DNA from: Streptomyces sp. NBC_01224
GTDB lineage: Bacteria > Actinomycetota > Actinomycetes > Streptomycetales > Streptomycetaceae
Assembly (NCBI RefSeq): GCF_036002945.1
Contig: NZ_CP108529.1
Coordinates: 5,513,001-5,577,000, forward strand
Length of the DNA: 64,000 nucleotides
Reading direction: 5' to 3'
Shown here: positions 15,139 through 23,212 of the stretch, one piece after another
Numbering within the stretch: the stretch's first letter is position 1
Layout of the letters: the number at the start of each line of letters is the position of its first letter
Program-made: the position numbers and the translations under genes
Notes under the pieces: generated by a model
Seen by the model: the letters and a program-made list of their open reading frames with translations, nothing else
The model's database searches: none
Told to the model about the DNA's origin: nothing

Positions 15139-16083
15139 GTGATCACGCTCAGAGGGCTGACGAAGCGGTACGGCGGAACTGTCGCCGTGGACGGTTTGAC
15201 GCTCGACATCAGGGAAGGGCAGGTGACCGGCTTCCTGGGCCCCAACGGGGCGGGTAAGTCCACCACCATGCGGATGATCCTCGGCCTGGACCACCCGTCC
15301 GAGGGCGAGGCGCTCATCGACGGCAGGCCGTACGCGTCGCTGCGGCACCCGGTCCGCGAGGTCGGAGCGCTGCTCGACGCGAAGGCGCTGCACCCGGCCC
15401 GCTCGGCGCGCTGCCATCTCCTCGCCCAGGCTCGCAGCAACGGCATCCCCGCGAAGCGGGTGGACGAGGTACTGGAGACGGTGGGGCTGGCCAAGGTGGC
15501 CAGGCGGCGCGCCGGCGCGTTCTCACTCGGCATGTACCAGCGGCTCGGCGTCGCGGGAGCCCTGCTCGGCGATCCGAGGGTGCTCATCTTCGACGAGCCG
15601 GTCAACGGTCTCGACCCCGACGGGGTGCGCTGGGTGCGTGATCTCGTACGCGAACAGGCCGAGCAGGGCCGTACCGTCTTCCTCTCCAGTCACCTGATGA
15701 GCGAGATGCAGCTGACGGCCGACCGGCTCGTCATCATCGGGAGAGGCAGGCTGCTGGCGGACCGGTCCATGGCGGAGCTGCTGGCGAGCGGCCCGCAGGC
15801 ATCGGTGCGGGTGCAGGCCCCCGACCCGGAGGACCGGCGCGCACTGGTCGACCGGCTGACGCGGCGCGGCGGTGTGCGGGTCGAACCGGCCGCCGACGGG
15901 GCCGTCGTCATCAAGGGCAGCACCGTTGGGGAGGTCGGCGACCTCGCCCACCGGCTCGGCATCCGGCTGCATGAACTGTCCAGCGTGACCCCCTCATTGG
16001 AGCAGGTATACATGGAACTGACCGCTCAGAGCGTGGAGTACGGAGCCGGCGACGACCGGCCGGTACGACAGACGGAGGCGTGA
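15139..16083 (+). CDS. ABC transporter ATP-binding subunit
   Basis: A 314-residue ATPase of the drug/antibiotic exporter type. The Walker A motif is GPNGAGKST (about 34-42). The signature loop is SLGMYQRLGVAGALLGDP, where Y replaces the usual R or K of LSxGMRQR. Walker B is VLIFDEPVNGLDP and the switch histidine is in LSSHLMSEM. The last 90 residues form the usual accessory domain. Start is GTG at 15139 behind GGAGGA. Its stop overlaps the permease start (GTGA), so the two are coupled. It energises the neighbouring permease, perhaps for export of a lipid, peptide or antibiotic. Confidence 0.93.
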   Translation: MITLRGLTKRYGGTVAVDGLTLDIREGQVTGFLGPNGAGKSTTMRMILGLDHPSEGEALIDGRPYASLRHPVREVGALLDAKALHPARSARCHLLAQARSNGIPAKRVDEVLETVGLAKVARRRAGAFSLGMYQRLGVAGALLGDPRVLIFDEPVNGLDPDGVRWVRDLVREQAEQGRTVFLSSHLMSEMQLTADRLVIIGRGRLLADRSMAELLASGPQASVRVQAPDPEDRRALVDRLTRRGGVRVEPAADGAVVIKGSTVGEVGDLAHRLGIRLHELSSVTPSLEQVYMELTAQSVEYGAGDDRPVRQTEA

Positions 16084-16913
16084 GCGCCGTGCCGACCACT
16101 GTGGACGCCGCAGTTCCCGAGCACCACAACCTCCGTCAGCTCGGTCAGATCCATCAACTCCGTCATTCCGGAGGCGGGTTCGCCGGTGCGGTCGCCGCCG
16201 AGTGGACCAAGATGTGGTCCGTCCGCTCGCCGTACGTCTGCCTGGCGGTGGGCGCGCTGGCGACGGCGGTCTTCACCTTCTACTACGGTTCGATCGCCCG
16301 GATCAACGACAAGCCGGTCCAGCCCGTCGGCAATGCCCCGGTGACGTCCCTTCTCCTTGTGCAGTTCGCCGTCGTCGTACTGGTGATGGTCACGGTGACG
16401 AGTGAGTACGCGACGAGCAGTGTGCGCGCCTCGCTGCTGTGGGTGCCGCTCAGGCACCGGGTGCAGCTGGCCAAGTCGCTCGTGTGTGCCGCCGTGGCCT
16501 TCATCGCCGGAATCCTGTTCGGCGTGCTGGGGATCGCGGTGGCGTGGGCGCCCTTCCGTGGCCACGCCACCTTCGAGATGTCCAAGGCGCTCTCCCAGGT
16601 GCTGGCGATGGGCGTCTACTGCGCCCTGATCGCCGTGCTCACCGTGGGGGTGGCGTTCGCCCTGCGGGCCTCGGCAGGAGCGCTGGCGGTGCTCTTCACC
16701 CTGGTCTCGGCCCTGCCGAGCGTACTCACCGGGCTGGGCGGCGACGTGCTCCTGGCGGTCAACGACTACCTGCCGCAGACGGCGGGCACGTATGTGATGC
16801 AGGGCGCCGACGGTGCCCCGTACCCGCGGGTGGCAGCGATGGCGATCCTGCTGTCGTGGGCGGTCGCCGCCCACCTGACCGGCTGGCTCGTTCTGCGAAG
16901 GCGCGACGCCTGA
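16080..16913 (+). CDS. ABC transporter permease (ABC-2 type)
   Basis: A 277-residue integral membrane protein. About 40 residues of polar N-terminus are followed by AAEWTKMWSVRSPY, the common entry motif of Streptomyces ABC-2 permeases, and then six hydrophobic segments (near residues 55-75, 90-115, 133-160, 175-205, 205-230 and 250-272). It starts at GTG 16080, overlapping the ATPase stop. With that ATPase it makes an exporter. The gene faces the sensor kinase tail to tail with 52 bases between. Confidence 0.88.
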   Translation: MSAVPTTVDAAVPEHHNLRQLGQIHQLRHSGGGFAGAVAAEWTKMWSVRSPYVCLAVGALATAVFTFYYGSIARINDKPVQPVGNAPVTSLLLVQFAVVVLVMVTVTSEYATSSVRASLLWVPLRHRVQLAKSLVCAAVAFIAGILFGVLGIAVAWAPFRGHATFEMSKALSQVLAMGVYCALIAVLTVGVAFALRASAGALAVLFTLVSALPSVLTGLGGDVLLAVNDYLPQTAGTYVMQGADGAPYPRVAAMAILLSWAVAAHLTGWLVLRRRDA

Positions 16914-16965
16914 GGACCGCTCGGAGCGGCGCCGGTCAACAGCCGGCTCGAAGACGGGTCCGAAC

Positions 16966-18645
16966 TCAGCCGCCGCCCGGCCGGCCGGACAGCACGTCCT
17001 TGGCGGCCAGCCGGGAGCCCGACCAGCAGAGCCGGTACACATCCGCCTGGTCCAGCAGATTGGTGTTCGACCGGTAGAACTCGCAGTCCGTGCCCTCGGG
17101 TGCGGGCTGCGCTTTCATACGGTCGGACGGGTAGCGAAAGGTCTGCTGTGGCAACACGGCCGCATAGCTGCTTCGTGGAGCGCCGATGCGAAGCGCCGCG
17201 TAGTCCAGTGGCCGCAGCACGCACGTGGTCAGCTGATAGGCAAGCAGGGCGGCGGACAGGGCTGTAACGAGCCCGATTCCCGCGGGAGCGCTGAAGGCGA
17301 GGGCGAATCGCCATCTGGCAGTGCGCCGGACCGAGGCGAGCCGACGTACCGATTCCGATTCTGATACCGGATCCCAACCCGAATGCGCGTCCTCCGTGTC
17401 CTCCGCGTTCTCCGCGAACGAGGCACCGGAGGTCCCTGCGGTCCCCGGCCGGTCGGTGCGCACCCGGTCCGGCAGGGTGGCGATCACTTCGAACCCGCCC
17501 TCGTGCGGCGCCGCCCGCAGTGTGCCTCCGATCATCAGGACCCGTTCCCGCAGCCCGGTCAGCCCGTGACCGCCCGGCGTCGCGTCCGCCGACCGGCCCG
17601 CGGGGGAAGGCGAGTTGACCACCCGTACTTCGGTCCGGCCACCGTTCCGGGTGAGCCGTACGCGTATTCCGCTCCCGGGGGCGTGCTTGATGGAGTTGGT
17701 CAGCGACTCCTGCACCACCCGGTACACCGCCCGGTCGACGAGCGGCGGCAGGGCGGGCACCTTGCCTTCACAACGCAGGTCCACATCGACCCCGGACCCC
17801 CGCACACGGTCGACGAGTTGCTCCACGGACTCGACGGACGACACCATCGGCTCCGCAGTGGCACCGTCACGCAGAACGCCGATGGTGTCCCGCAGGTGAC
17901 CGACCGCGTCCGCGACGCTCGCGCGCAGCTGGGCGAGGTCCTTCCGGTCCTGGCCCGTCAGCGTCGGCGAGAGCTCCAGAGCGCCCGCGCGCAACGCGAT
18001 GAGGCTGAGCTCGTGCCCGAGCGAATCGTGCATGTCGGCCGCGATCCTCGCCCGCTCCCGCAAGCGCGCCTGCTCCGCGACGTACCCCTGCTGCTTCTCA
18101 AGGCTGCGCGCGCGTTGCCAGCCGCCGCGTACCAACGCCTGCCGGGCCTTCCAGTAGCGGCCCGTCAGCCAGGGCAGCACCAGGGCCAGCGGCAAAAGCG
18201 TCACCGCGTAGAACCAGTACACCGCGTCGACCCGCAGTACGGCGCAGAGCCCCAGATCGACTGCCAGGCAGCCGGCGAACACCGGCAGCGCCGGGCTCGT
18301 ACCGGCCGACCTGGTGCCGAGCAGGAAGGTCAGCACCGCCAGGGCCAGCAGATACGCGTTCGCCGGTGTTCCGGGGGAGGCCAGACCCAGCGCGCACAGC
18401 GCATTGACGAGGAACACGGCGACGCCGGGCCGTCGGCGGCTGCCCGGAACCGCCGCCGCCAGCACCAGCAGCGGTATCACCAACCCCAGCGTCAGGGACG
18501 ACTGCGCACGGTCCAGGTACCAGAGGAGACCGGCACCCGAAAGCACCGTCCACAACAACACGTCGCGCACGGCGCGCCCCGCCACCGCAGAGGTTGTGCG
18601 TTTCATCGACCACACGTCCGCCTCGCCCATACCCGTACGAGTCAT
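16966..18645 (-). CDS. NarL-class sensor histidine kinase with C-terminal membrane-anchored tail
   Basis: A 559-residue kinase. The N-terminal part (about 25-165) has several membrane helices. The HisKA_3 domain has the phospho-acceptor H206 in RIAADMHDSLGHEL, and the ATPase domain shows VQESLTNSIKHAPG and GGHGLTGLRERV. Unusually, about 155 residues follow: an acidic linker, another membrane helix (near 450-475) and an extracytoplasmic segment with two cysteines (DCEFYRSN and YRLCW). Start is uncertain: ATG at 18645 is given, ATG at 18606 is also possible, and the frame is open to 18729. It pairs with the regulator at 14327 across the exporter. Confidence 0.85.
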   Translation of the reverse strand: MTRTGMGEADVWSMKRTTSAVAGRAVRDVLLWTVLSGAGLLWYLDRAQSSLTLGLVIPLLVLAAAVPGSRRRPGVAVFLVNALCALGLASPGTPANAYLLALAVLTFLLGTRSAGTSPALPVFAGCLAVDLGLCAVLRVDAVYWFYAVTLLPLALVLPWLTGRYWKARQALVRGGWQRARSLEKQQGYVAEQARLRERARIAADMHDSLGHELSLIALRAGALELSPTLTGQDRKDLAQLRASVADAVGHLRDTIGVLRDGATAEPMVSSVESVEQLVDRVRGSGVDVDLRCEGKVPALPPLVDRAVYRVVQESLTNSIKHAPGSGIRVRLTRNGGRTEVRVVNSPSPAGRSADATPGGHGLTGLRERVLMIGGTLRAAPHEGGFEVIATLPDRVRTDRPGTAGTSGASFAENAEDTEDAHSGWDPVSESESVRRLASVRRTARWRFALAFSAPAGIGLVTALSAALLAYQLTTCVLRPLDYAALRIGAPRSSYAAVLPQQTFRYPSDRMKAQPAPEGTDCEFYRSNTNLLDQADVYRLCWSGSRLAAKDVLSGRPGGG

Positions 18646-18687
18646 CACGGGCCGAGGGTACCGAGAGCCTTCCCCCGAAGCTCCGGT

Positions 18688-18847
18688 CGAGGTCAGCGAT
18701 ATGTCGGGGGTCGTACTCGCTCCCGGCATCGTTCATCTGACGTACTTCGCCGACCACAGCGGGCGCCGGGCATGGCGGAGCTCCGTGTGGCGTCTGACGG
18801 AAGTGGGCTGGCGTATGTACTTCCACCAGGGCACTTTGACGAGCTGA
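18688..18847 (+). pseudogene. Remnant of a DUF4440/NTF2-like gene (C-terminus only)
   Basis: The plus frame ending at 18847 reads VSDMSGVVLAPGIVHLTYF, then WRSSVWRLTEVGWRMYFHQGTLT and a stop. This is the usual C-terminal third of SnoaL-like DUF4440 proteins (about 120-130 residues), which end with a W-SSVW...GWR..FHQGT pattern. The N-terminal two-thirds are missing; upstream sequence in this frame is the antisense of the kinase start. ATG at 18703 could start a 48-residue product but no ribosome site is evident. A decayed gene is the best reading. Confidence 0.5.
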
Positions 18848-19073
18848 GCGATTCGGGACCGTCACCGCCGCCGGCATCGCCAGGGTGCGTGACCGGTAGC
18901 TGATGGATCATCGCAAATGGGCGGGTCCATGCTATGTCGTGCATCCACCCCGGAGGCCTTCTTGTCGAGAACATGGCAACGATGTTTAGTTGTCCCGGCG
19001 GATGAATCCATCTGCTGTCGACCGAGAACCAGCGCACGGGTCGACCCCAGCTCAGCTGCATGGGAGTCACACA

Positions 19074-22000
19074 TTGCGCACTTCGAGGCATTCCAGACCG
19101 GCCGCGCGGAGGATCTCCGCGCGACTGGCCGCTTTCACCGCGGCGGCTGTCGCAGTCATGGCTGCGGGACTACCCGCAGCCCAGGCTGCCACCGGCGCCG
19201 AGGCAGCCGCTCCGGGCACCGTCGCCACCGCGACGCATCCCGGGGGCGGTCTCGCCGCCTCCGGCGTCGGCTCGCATGGCGAGATCTCCGGCGCCGTCAC
19301 CGACAGCTCCGGCAAGGCGCTTTCCGGCGCCTCCGTCGTAGCCGGTATCTACCGGTCGACCACCGACGCCCAGGGGCACTACAACCTGACGGTGCCGCCT
19401 GACACCTACAAAATGGCCGCGTACGCCTACGGGTACGCGCCCAAGAAGGCCAACGGCGTCGTCGTCGACGATGGCACCGTCACGATGGACTTCGCGCTGG
19501 ACGCGGTGGCCCGGCAGACCGTGACCGGTAAGGTGACCGACGGCTCCGGCCACGGCTGGCCGCTCTACACGAAGATCACCATCGATGACGTGCCCGGCGC
19601 CCCGGTCTTCACCGACCCGTACACCGGCGCGTACAGCGTCGACCTGCCGCAGGGCGCCGACTACACCCTGCGCTTCACCTCCGTGTACCCCGGCTACGAG
19701 GCAGTCACCAAGCAGGTGACCGTGAATGACGCGGCGCAGACCGTGAACGTCGCGGTCCCGGTGGACGCCGAGGCGGCCACGGCGCCCGGTTACCAGGTCA
19801 AGCGGTCCGGCCCGACCCAGCCCTTCGACTCCACCGCCGGCGCCCCCGAGGGCTGGAGCGTGGTCAACGCCGACGGCACCACCGGCGGCTGGTCCTTCGA
19901 CGACTTCGGTAACCGGGGTAACAAGTCCGGTGGTTCCGGCGCCTTCGCCATGGTCGACAGTGACAAGATCGGCAGCGGCAAGAAGCAGGACAGCTCGCTG
20001 ATCACGCCGGCCTTCGACCTGACCGGCAACGACAGCCCGCAACTGGAGTTCGACACCGACTACAAGAGCTACACCAACCAGACCGGCAACATTGACGTCA
20101 GCACTGACGGCGGTGCGACCTGGACCAACATCTGGAACCGCACCACCACCCTGACCGGCCCTGCCCATGTCGAGCTTCCACTGACCGACTACGCCGGGAA
20201 GCCCGGCGTGCAGCTGCGGTTCCACTTCACGGGCAGCTACGGCTACTGGTGGGAACTCGACAACGTGTTCGTGGGCAAGCGGACCTACGAGCCCGTCACC
20301 GGTGGTCTGGTGGCCGGTACCGTGAAGGACGCCAACACCGACGACGGCGTCGTCGGCGCCACTGTCGTCAACACCGACGCCTCGCAGGACAAGGCCATCA
20401 CCGCGGCCACCCCGGACGACCCGGCACTCGGCGGCGGCTTCTACTGGATGTTCACCTCCAAGACCGGCAGCCACACCTACACCGCCTCCAAGTCGAAATA
20501 CGCCGACCTGGCCAAGACGGTGAACGTGGCACCGGACAGCACCACCCAGGCGGTCTTCAACCTGAAGGCCGGCAAGCTGGCGTTCACCCCCGGCTCGATC
20601 GACAAGACGGTCGACTGGGGCAAGCAGGCCACCCAGAACCTGACGGTGAAGAACACTGGCGGTGCGCCTGCCAGCCTCACCCTGGGCGAGCAGCCGGGCG
20701 GCTTCACCCAGCAGGTCAAGGGCGGCGCGCCGCTCAACCTGGTGAAGGGCAACTACTCCCCGCTGGCCCTCAGCAAGGGCAAGACCTCGGATGCGGCTCC
20801 GGCGGCCAACGCGGCCGGTGACGCCTGGCAGCCGGTGGCCAACCTGCCGACCACGGTGCAGGACAACGCGGTCGCCGTCTACGACGGCAAGGTCTACTCC
20901 GCCTTCGGCTACACAGGCAGCGAGGACACCAACGCGCTGTACTCCTACGACCCCGACAGCGGCTCCTGGACCAAGCTGGCCTCCGCGGCCGACACCCGCG
21001 AGGGCATCCCGGCCCATGGCTTCATCGGCGGCAAGCTGTACGTGGTCGGCGGCTGGGGTGCCAGCGGCGACCCCGACGCCAAGCTGGAGGTCTACGACCC
21101 GGCGTCGAACAGCTGGTCCACCAAGGCGTCCTCGCCCAAGCCGTACGCCGGTTCGGGCAGCGCGGTGCTCGGCGGCAAGCTGTACGTCGTCGGCGGCTGC
21201 ACCGACAGCTGTGGCACCACGGACGCCACGGTCTACGACCCGTCGTCGGACAGCTGGTCCCAGATCGCCTCCTACCCGGAGCCGATCTCCTGGCAGTCCT
21301 GCGGCGGCATCGACGGCAAGCTCTACTGCGCCGGTGGCAACAGCGGCACCAGTTCGACCAAGCACGCCTACGTCTACGACCCGGGCGCCGACAACTGGTC
21401 GCCCGTCGCCGACATGCCCGCCGACCTGTGGGGTTCGGCGTACAGCGTGGGCAACGGCAAGCTGCTGGTCTCCAGCGGTGTCACCAACAACAGCGCCGAC
21501 ATCACCAACCAGGGCTACGCCTTCGACCCGGGCACCGGCAGCTGGACCGCCCTGCCCAACGCCAACACCAGCGTCTACCGTGTGGGTGCTTCCTCCGGCT
21601 TCTACAAGGTCGGCGGCAACCCCGGCGGCAGCTCGACGCCGCCGGTGTCCACCGTCGAGGTGCTGCCCGGCTACGACCAGGGCGGCGAGTCCTCGGACGT
21701 CAGCTGGCTGTCCATGAGCAAGGACAAGGTGACACTCCAGCCCGGGGAGAGCACCACGATCACCGTCGGCCTGGACGCCACCGTCCCCGAGGTCACCCAG
21801 CCCGGCGACTACACCGCGGCGCTGACCGTCCAGACCGACACCCCGTACGCCGGCGTCCCGATCGACGTGAAGATGCACGTCAACCCGCCGAAGAACTGGG
21901 GCAAGTACGCCGGCACCGTGCTGGGCGCCGACGGCAAGGGCGGCACCGCGCCACTGGCCGGGGCGACCGTCCAGATCGACAGCTGGGCGAACAGCTACAC

Positions 22001-22166
22001 GCTGCGGACCGCCAAGGACGGCACCTTCGGCCTGTGGTTCGACACCCGCAACAACCCGGTCACCGTGATCGTGGCCAAGGACGGCTACCAGCCGGTGGTC
22101 ACCACTGTGAAGCTCAAGAAGGGGGAGACGACGACCGGCAACTTCACGCTGAAGAAGGCCTCGTGA
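19074..22166 (+). CDS. Large secreted protein with carboxypeptidase-regulatory-like and Kelch-repeat domains
   Basis: A 1030-residue exported protein. A basic N-terminus (RTSRHSRPAARR) and a hydrophobic core end at AAQAATG, a good signal peptide. Next come two carboxypeptidase-regulatory-like beta-sandwiches (about 65-230), a lectin-like or MAM-like segment (about 240-420), another regulatory-like domain, a flexible region, then about five Kelch repeats (about 600-850) with KLYVVGG and YDPxSxSW motifs, and further beta-sandwich domains to the end. TTG at 19074 was chosen because GGGAG lies just upstream and the signal peptide fits; ATG at 19002 is an alternative. Similar domains occur behind S8 protease domains in other Streptomyces proteins, but no catalytic domain is present here. 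Confidence 0.82.
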   Translation: MRTSRHSRPAARRISARLAAFTAAAVAVMAAGLPAAQAATGAEAAAPGTVATATHPGGGLAASGVGSHGEISGAVTDSSGKALSGASVVAGIYRSTTDAQGHYNLTVPPDTYKMAAYAYGYAPKKANGVVVDDGTVTMDFALDAVARQTVTGKVTDGSGHGWPLYTKITIDDVPGAPVFTDPYTGAYSVDLPQGADYTLRFTSVYPGYEAVTKQVTVNDAAQTVNVAVPVDAEAATAPGYQVKRSGPTQPFDSTAGAPEGWSVVNADGTTGGWSFDDFGNRGNKSGGSGAFAMVDSDKIGSGKKQDSSLITPAFDLTGNDSPQLEFDTDYKSYTNQTGNIDVSTDGGATWTNIWNRTTTLTGPAHVELPLTDYAGKPGVQLRFHFTGSYGYWWELDNVFVGKRTYEPVTGGLVAGTVKDANTDDGVVGATVVNTDASQDKAITAATPDDPALGGGFYWMFTSKTGSHTYTASKSKYADLAKTVNVAPDSTTQAVFNLKAGKLAFTPGSIDKTVDWGKQATQNLTVKNTGGAPASLTLGEQPGGFTQQVKGGAPLNLVKGNYSPLALSKGKTSDAAPAANAAGDAWQPVANLPTTVQDNAVAVYDGKVYSAFGYTGSEDTNALYSYDPDSGSWTKLASAADTREGIPAHGFIGGKLYVVGGWGASGDPDAKLEVYDPASNSWSTKASSPKPYAGSGSAVLGGKLYVVGGCTDSCGTTDATVYDPSSDSWSQIASYPEPISWQSCGGIDGKLYCAGGNSGTSSTKHAYVYDPGADNWSPVADMPADLWGSAYSVGNGKLLVSSGVTNNSADITNQGYAFDPGTGSWTALPNANTSVYRVGASSGFYKVGGNPGGSSTPPVSTVEVLPGYDQGGESSDVSWLSMSKDKVTLQPGESTTITVGLDATVPEVTQPGDYTAALTVQTDTPYAGVPIDVKMHVNPPKNWGKYAGTVLGADGKGGTAPLAGATVQIDSWANSYTLRTAKDGTFGLWFDTRNNPVTVIVAKDGYQPVVTTVKLKKGETTTGNFTLKKAS

Positions 22167-22184
22167 CCCTGTTTCCGTGAAACA

Positions 22185-22216
22185 GCGCGGGCCGGCCCCT
22201 CGGGGCCGGCCCGCGC
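22185..22216 (+). terminator. Terminator hairpin after the Kelch-repeat gene
   Basis: Bases 22185-22199 (GCGCGGGCCGGCCCC) and 22202-22216 pair perfectly over 15 bases. It begins 18 bases after the stop codon. Confidence 0.85.
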
Positions 22217-22224
22217 GCTCACCG

Positions 22225-22533
22225 GCCCATGGCCTGAAGGAGTTCCTGCCGCTGACCGAGGAGGTCGACGAGCGGGAGGCCGCCGGGTACGCACGGGCGG
22301 CGGAGGGATTCACGAAGCAGGTCCGGCCCCATGAGCCGGAGGTGCGGGGACGCTGCTTCCAGATCGTCCGGGTCGAACGGATGATGCGTATCGGGCCGGT
22401 CGGCCCGAAGGGCCCACGGTGCTCGGACATCGACGTCCAGGAACCCACGCGGATCCACCCCGCGATGGACGCGGTGGACGAGTGGGGCAACGTCAACTCC
22501 AACGAGCGGCGGTGGACCCGGGGCAACTCCTGA
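22225..22533 (+). pseudogene. Fragment resembling DUF5954-type proteins
   Basis: The plus frame ending at 22533 includes EEVDEREAAGYARAAEGF, then FQIVRVERMMRIGPVGPKGPR and SDIDVQEPTRIHP. The RxVRVERxxRxGPxGPxxPRxSD pattern is characteristic of Streptomyces DUF5954 proteins, which are normally 200-300 residues. Here only about 100 residues remain. The open frame reaches upstream only through the terminator of the previous gene and has no start with a ribosome site. A truncated remnant is the simplest reading; a short functional gene with an unusual start cannot be excluded. Confidence 0.45.
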
Positions 22534-22571
22534 TCGCTGCATGGCAGCCGCGTCGCGTACCTTCCACGTCC

Positions 22572-23048
22572 ATGACCGACATCGACAAGCTCACCGACCT
22601 GTTCACCGCGCTCGGCGCCGACGACGCCGCGGGCTGGGCCGACTCCGAGGCCGAGGAGAACATTCCACAGCTCGCCCGCTACCGGTTCCTGCGCATGGTC
22701 TGGCAGGACATCGACGGATGGAGTGCCGCGGCCTCCGACTGGGTCGAGGCGTACCGGAAGGACGGGCTCGCCGGTGGCGCCGTCGAGCGGGCGCTGGCCA
22801 TCGGCCTGACCCCCGGCGACCTGGGGGAGATAGCCCGAGAGGTGGCGAAGGAGACCGCGTTCGGCCTTCTCTACGGCCTGGCCGACCCTGCGGACGGCGA
22901 TCTTCCGCCCGAGGTCGAGCAGAAGCTGCCCGGCTGGTGCCTGGCCGAGCTGTCACCGGAGGGCGAGCCCACCGGACGGATTCTGGACGCGCTGTACGAG
23001 GACCTCGACGAGGTCGAGCCGCAGGGGCCCGTCGAAGGCGCGCGATGA
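22572..23048 (+). CDS. Conserved hypothetical acidic protein
   Basis: A 158-residue soluble, acidic, mostly helical protein not recognised as a named family. It begins MTDIDKLTDLFTALGADDAAGWADSE and has many tryptophans (WADSE, MVWQDIDGW, DWVEAY). The end is rich in acidic residues (ALYEDLDEVE). No signal peptide, membrane helix or catalytic motif is visible. ATG at 22572 follows CTTCCACGTCC, which is not a strong ribosome site. A very short ORF overlaps its stop codon. It may be part of a decaying region, because the gene before it is a remnant. Confidence 0.65.
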   Translation: MTDIDKLTDLFTALGADDAAGWADSEAEENIPQLARYRFLRMVWQDIDGWSAAASDWVEAYRKDGLAGGAVERALAIGLTPGDLGEIAREVAKETAFGLLYGLADPADGDLPPEVEQKLPGWCLAELSPEGEPTGRILDALYEDLDEVEPQGPVEGAR

Positions 23049-23155
23049 CCGCGTTCGATGTGAGCGAGCGGCGGATCCGGGAAGCGCGGGCCGAGGGCTG
23101 CGCCCGCGCGCTGCGGTCGAACGGGCCGGGCTTCCCGGCCCCGCGTCCGACATGA
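23045..23155 (+). CDS. Possible 36-residue protein coupled to the preceding gene
   Basis: ATG at 23045 overlaps the stop of the preceding gene (ATGA) and opens a frame of 36 codons, MTAFDVSERRIREARAEGC and on to PAPRPT. The overlap is the usual sign of coupling. The product is too short to assign, and it could be the start of a lost gene. Confidence 0.3.
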   Translation: MTAFDVSERRIREARAEGCARALRSNGPGFPAPRPT

Positions 23156-23157
23156 AG

Positions 23158-23185
23158 CAGGGCCCGGACGGCGAACCGGCCGGGC
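23158..23185. terminator. Short hairpin between convergent genes
   Basis: GGGCCCGG at 23158-23165 pairs with CCGGGCCC at 23178-23185. It lies between the plus-strand small genes and the minus-strand LCP gene and may terminate either. Confidence 0.5.
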
Positions 23186-23212
23186 CCCGCTCGTGCCTGC
23201 TGCCGCCTGCCG

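Noticed and set aside
19170..22526. An 1118-codon minus-strand open frame opposite the Kelch-repeat gene
   Set aside because: It is the antisense of a confirmed domain-bearing gene, and has low-complexity V/G/R/D/L composition with no recognisable motif.
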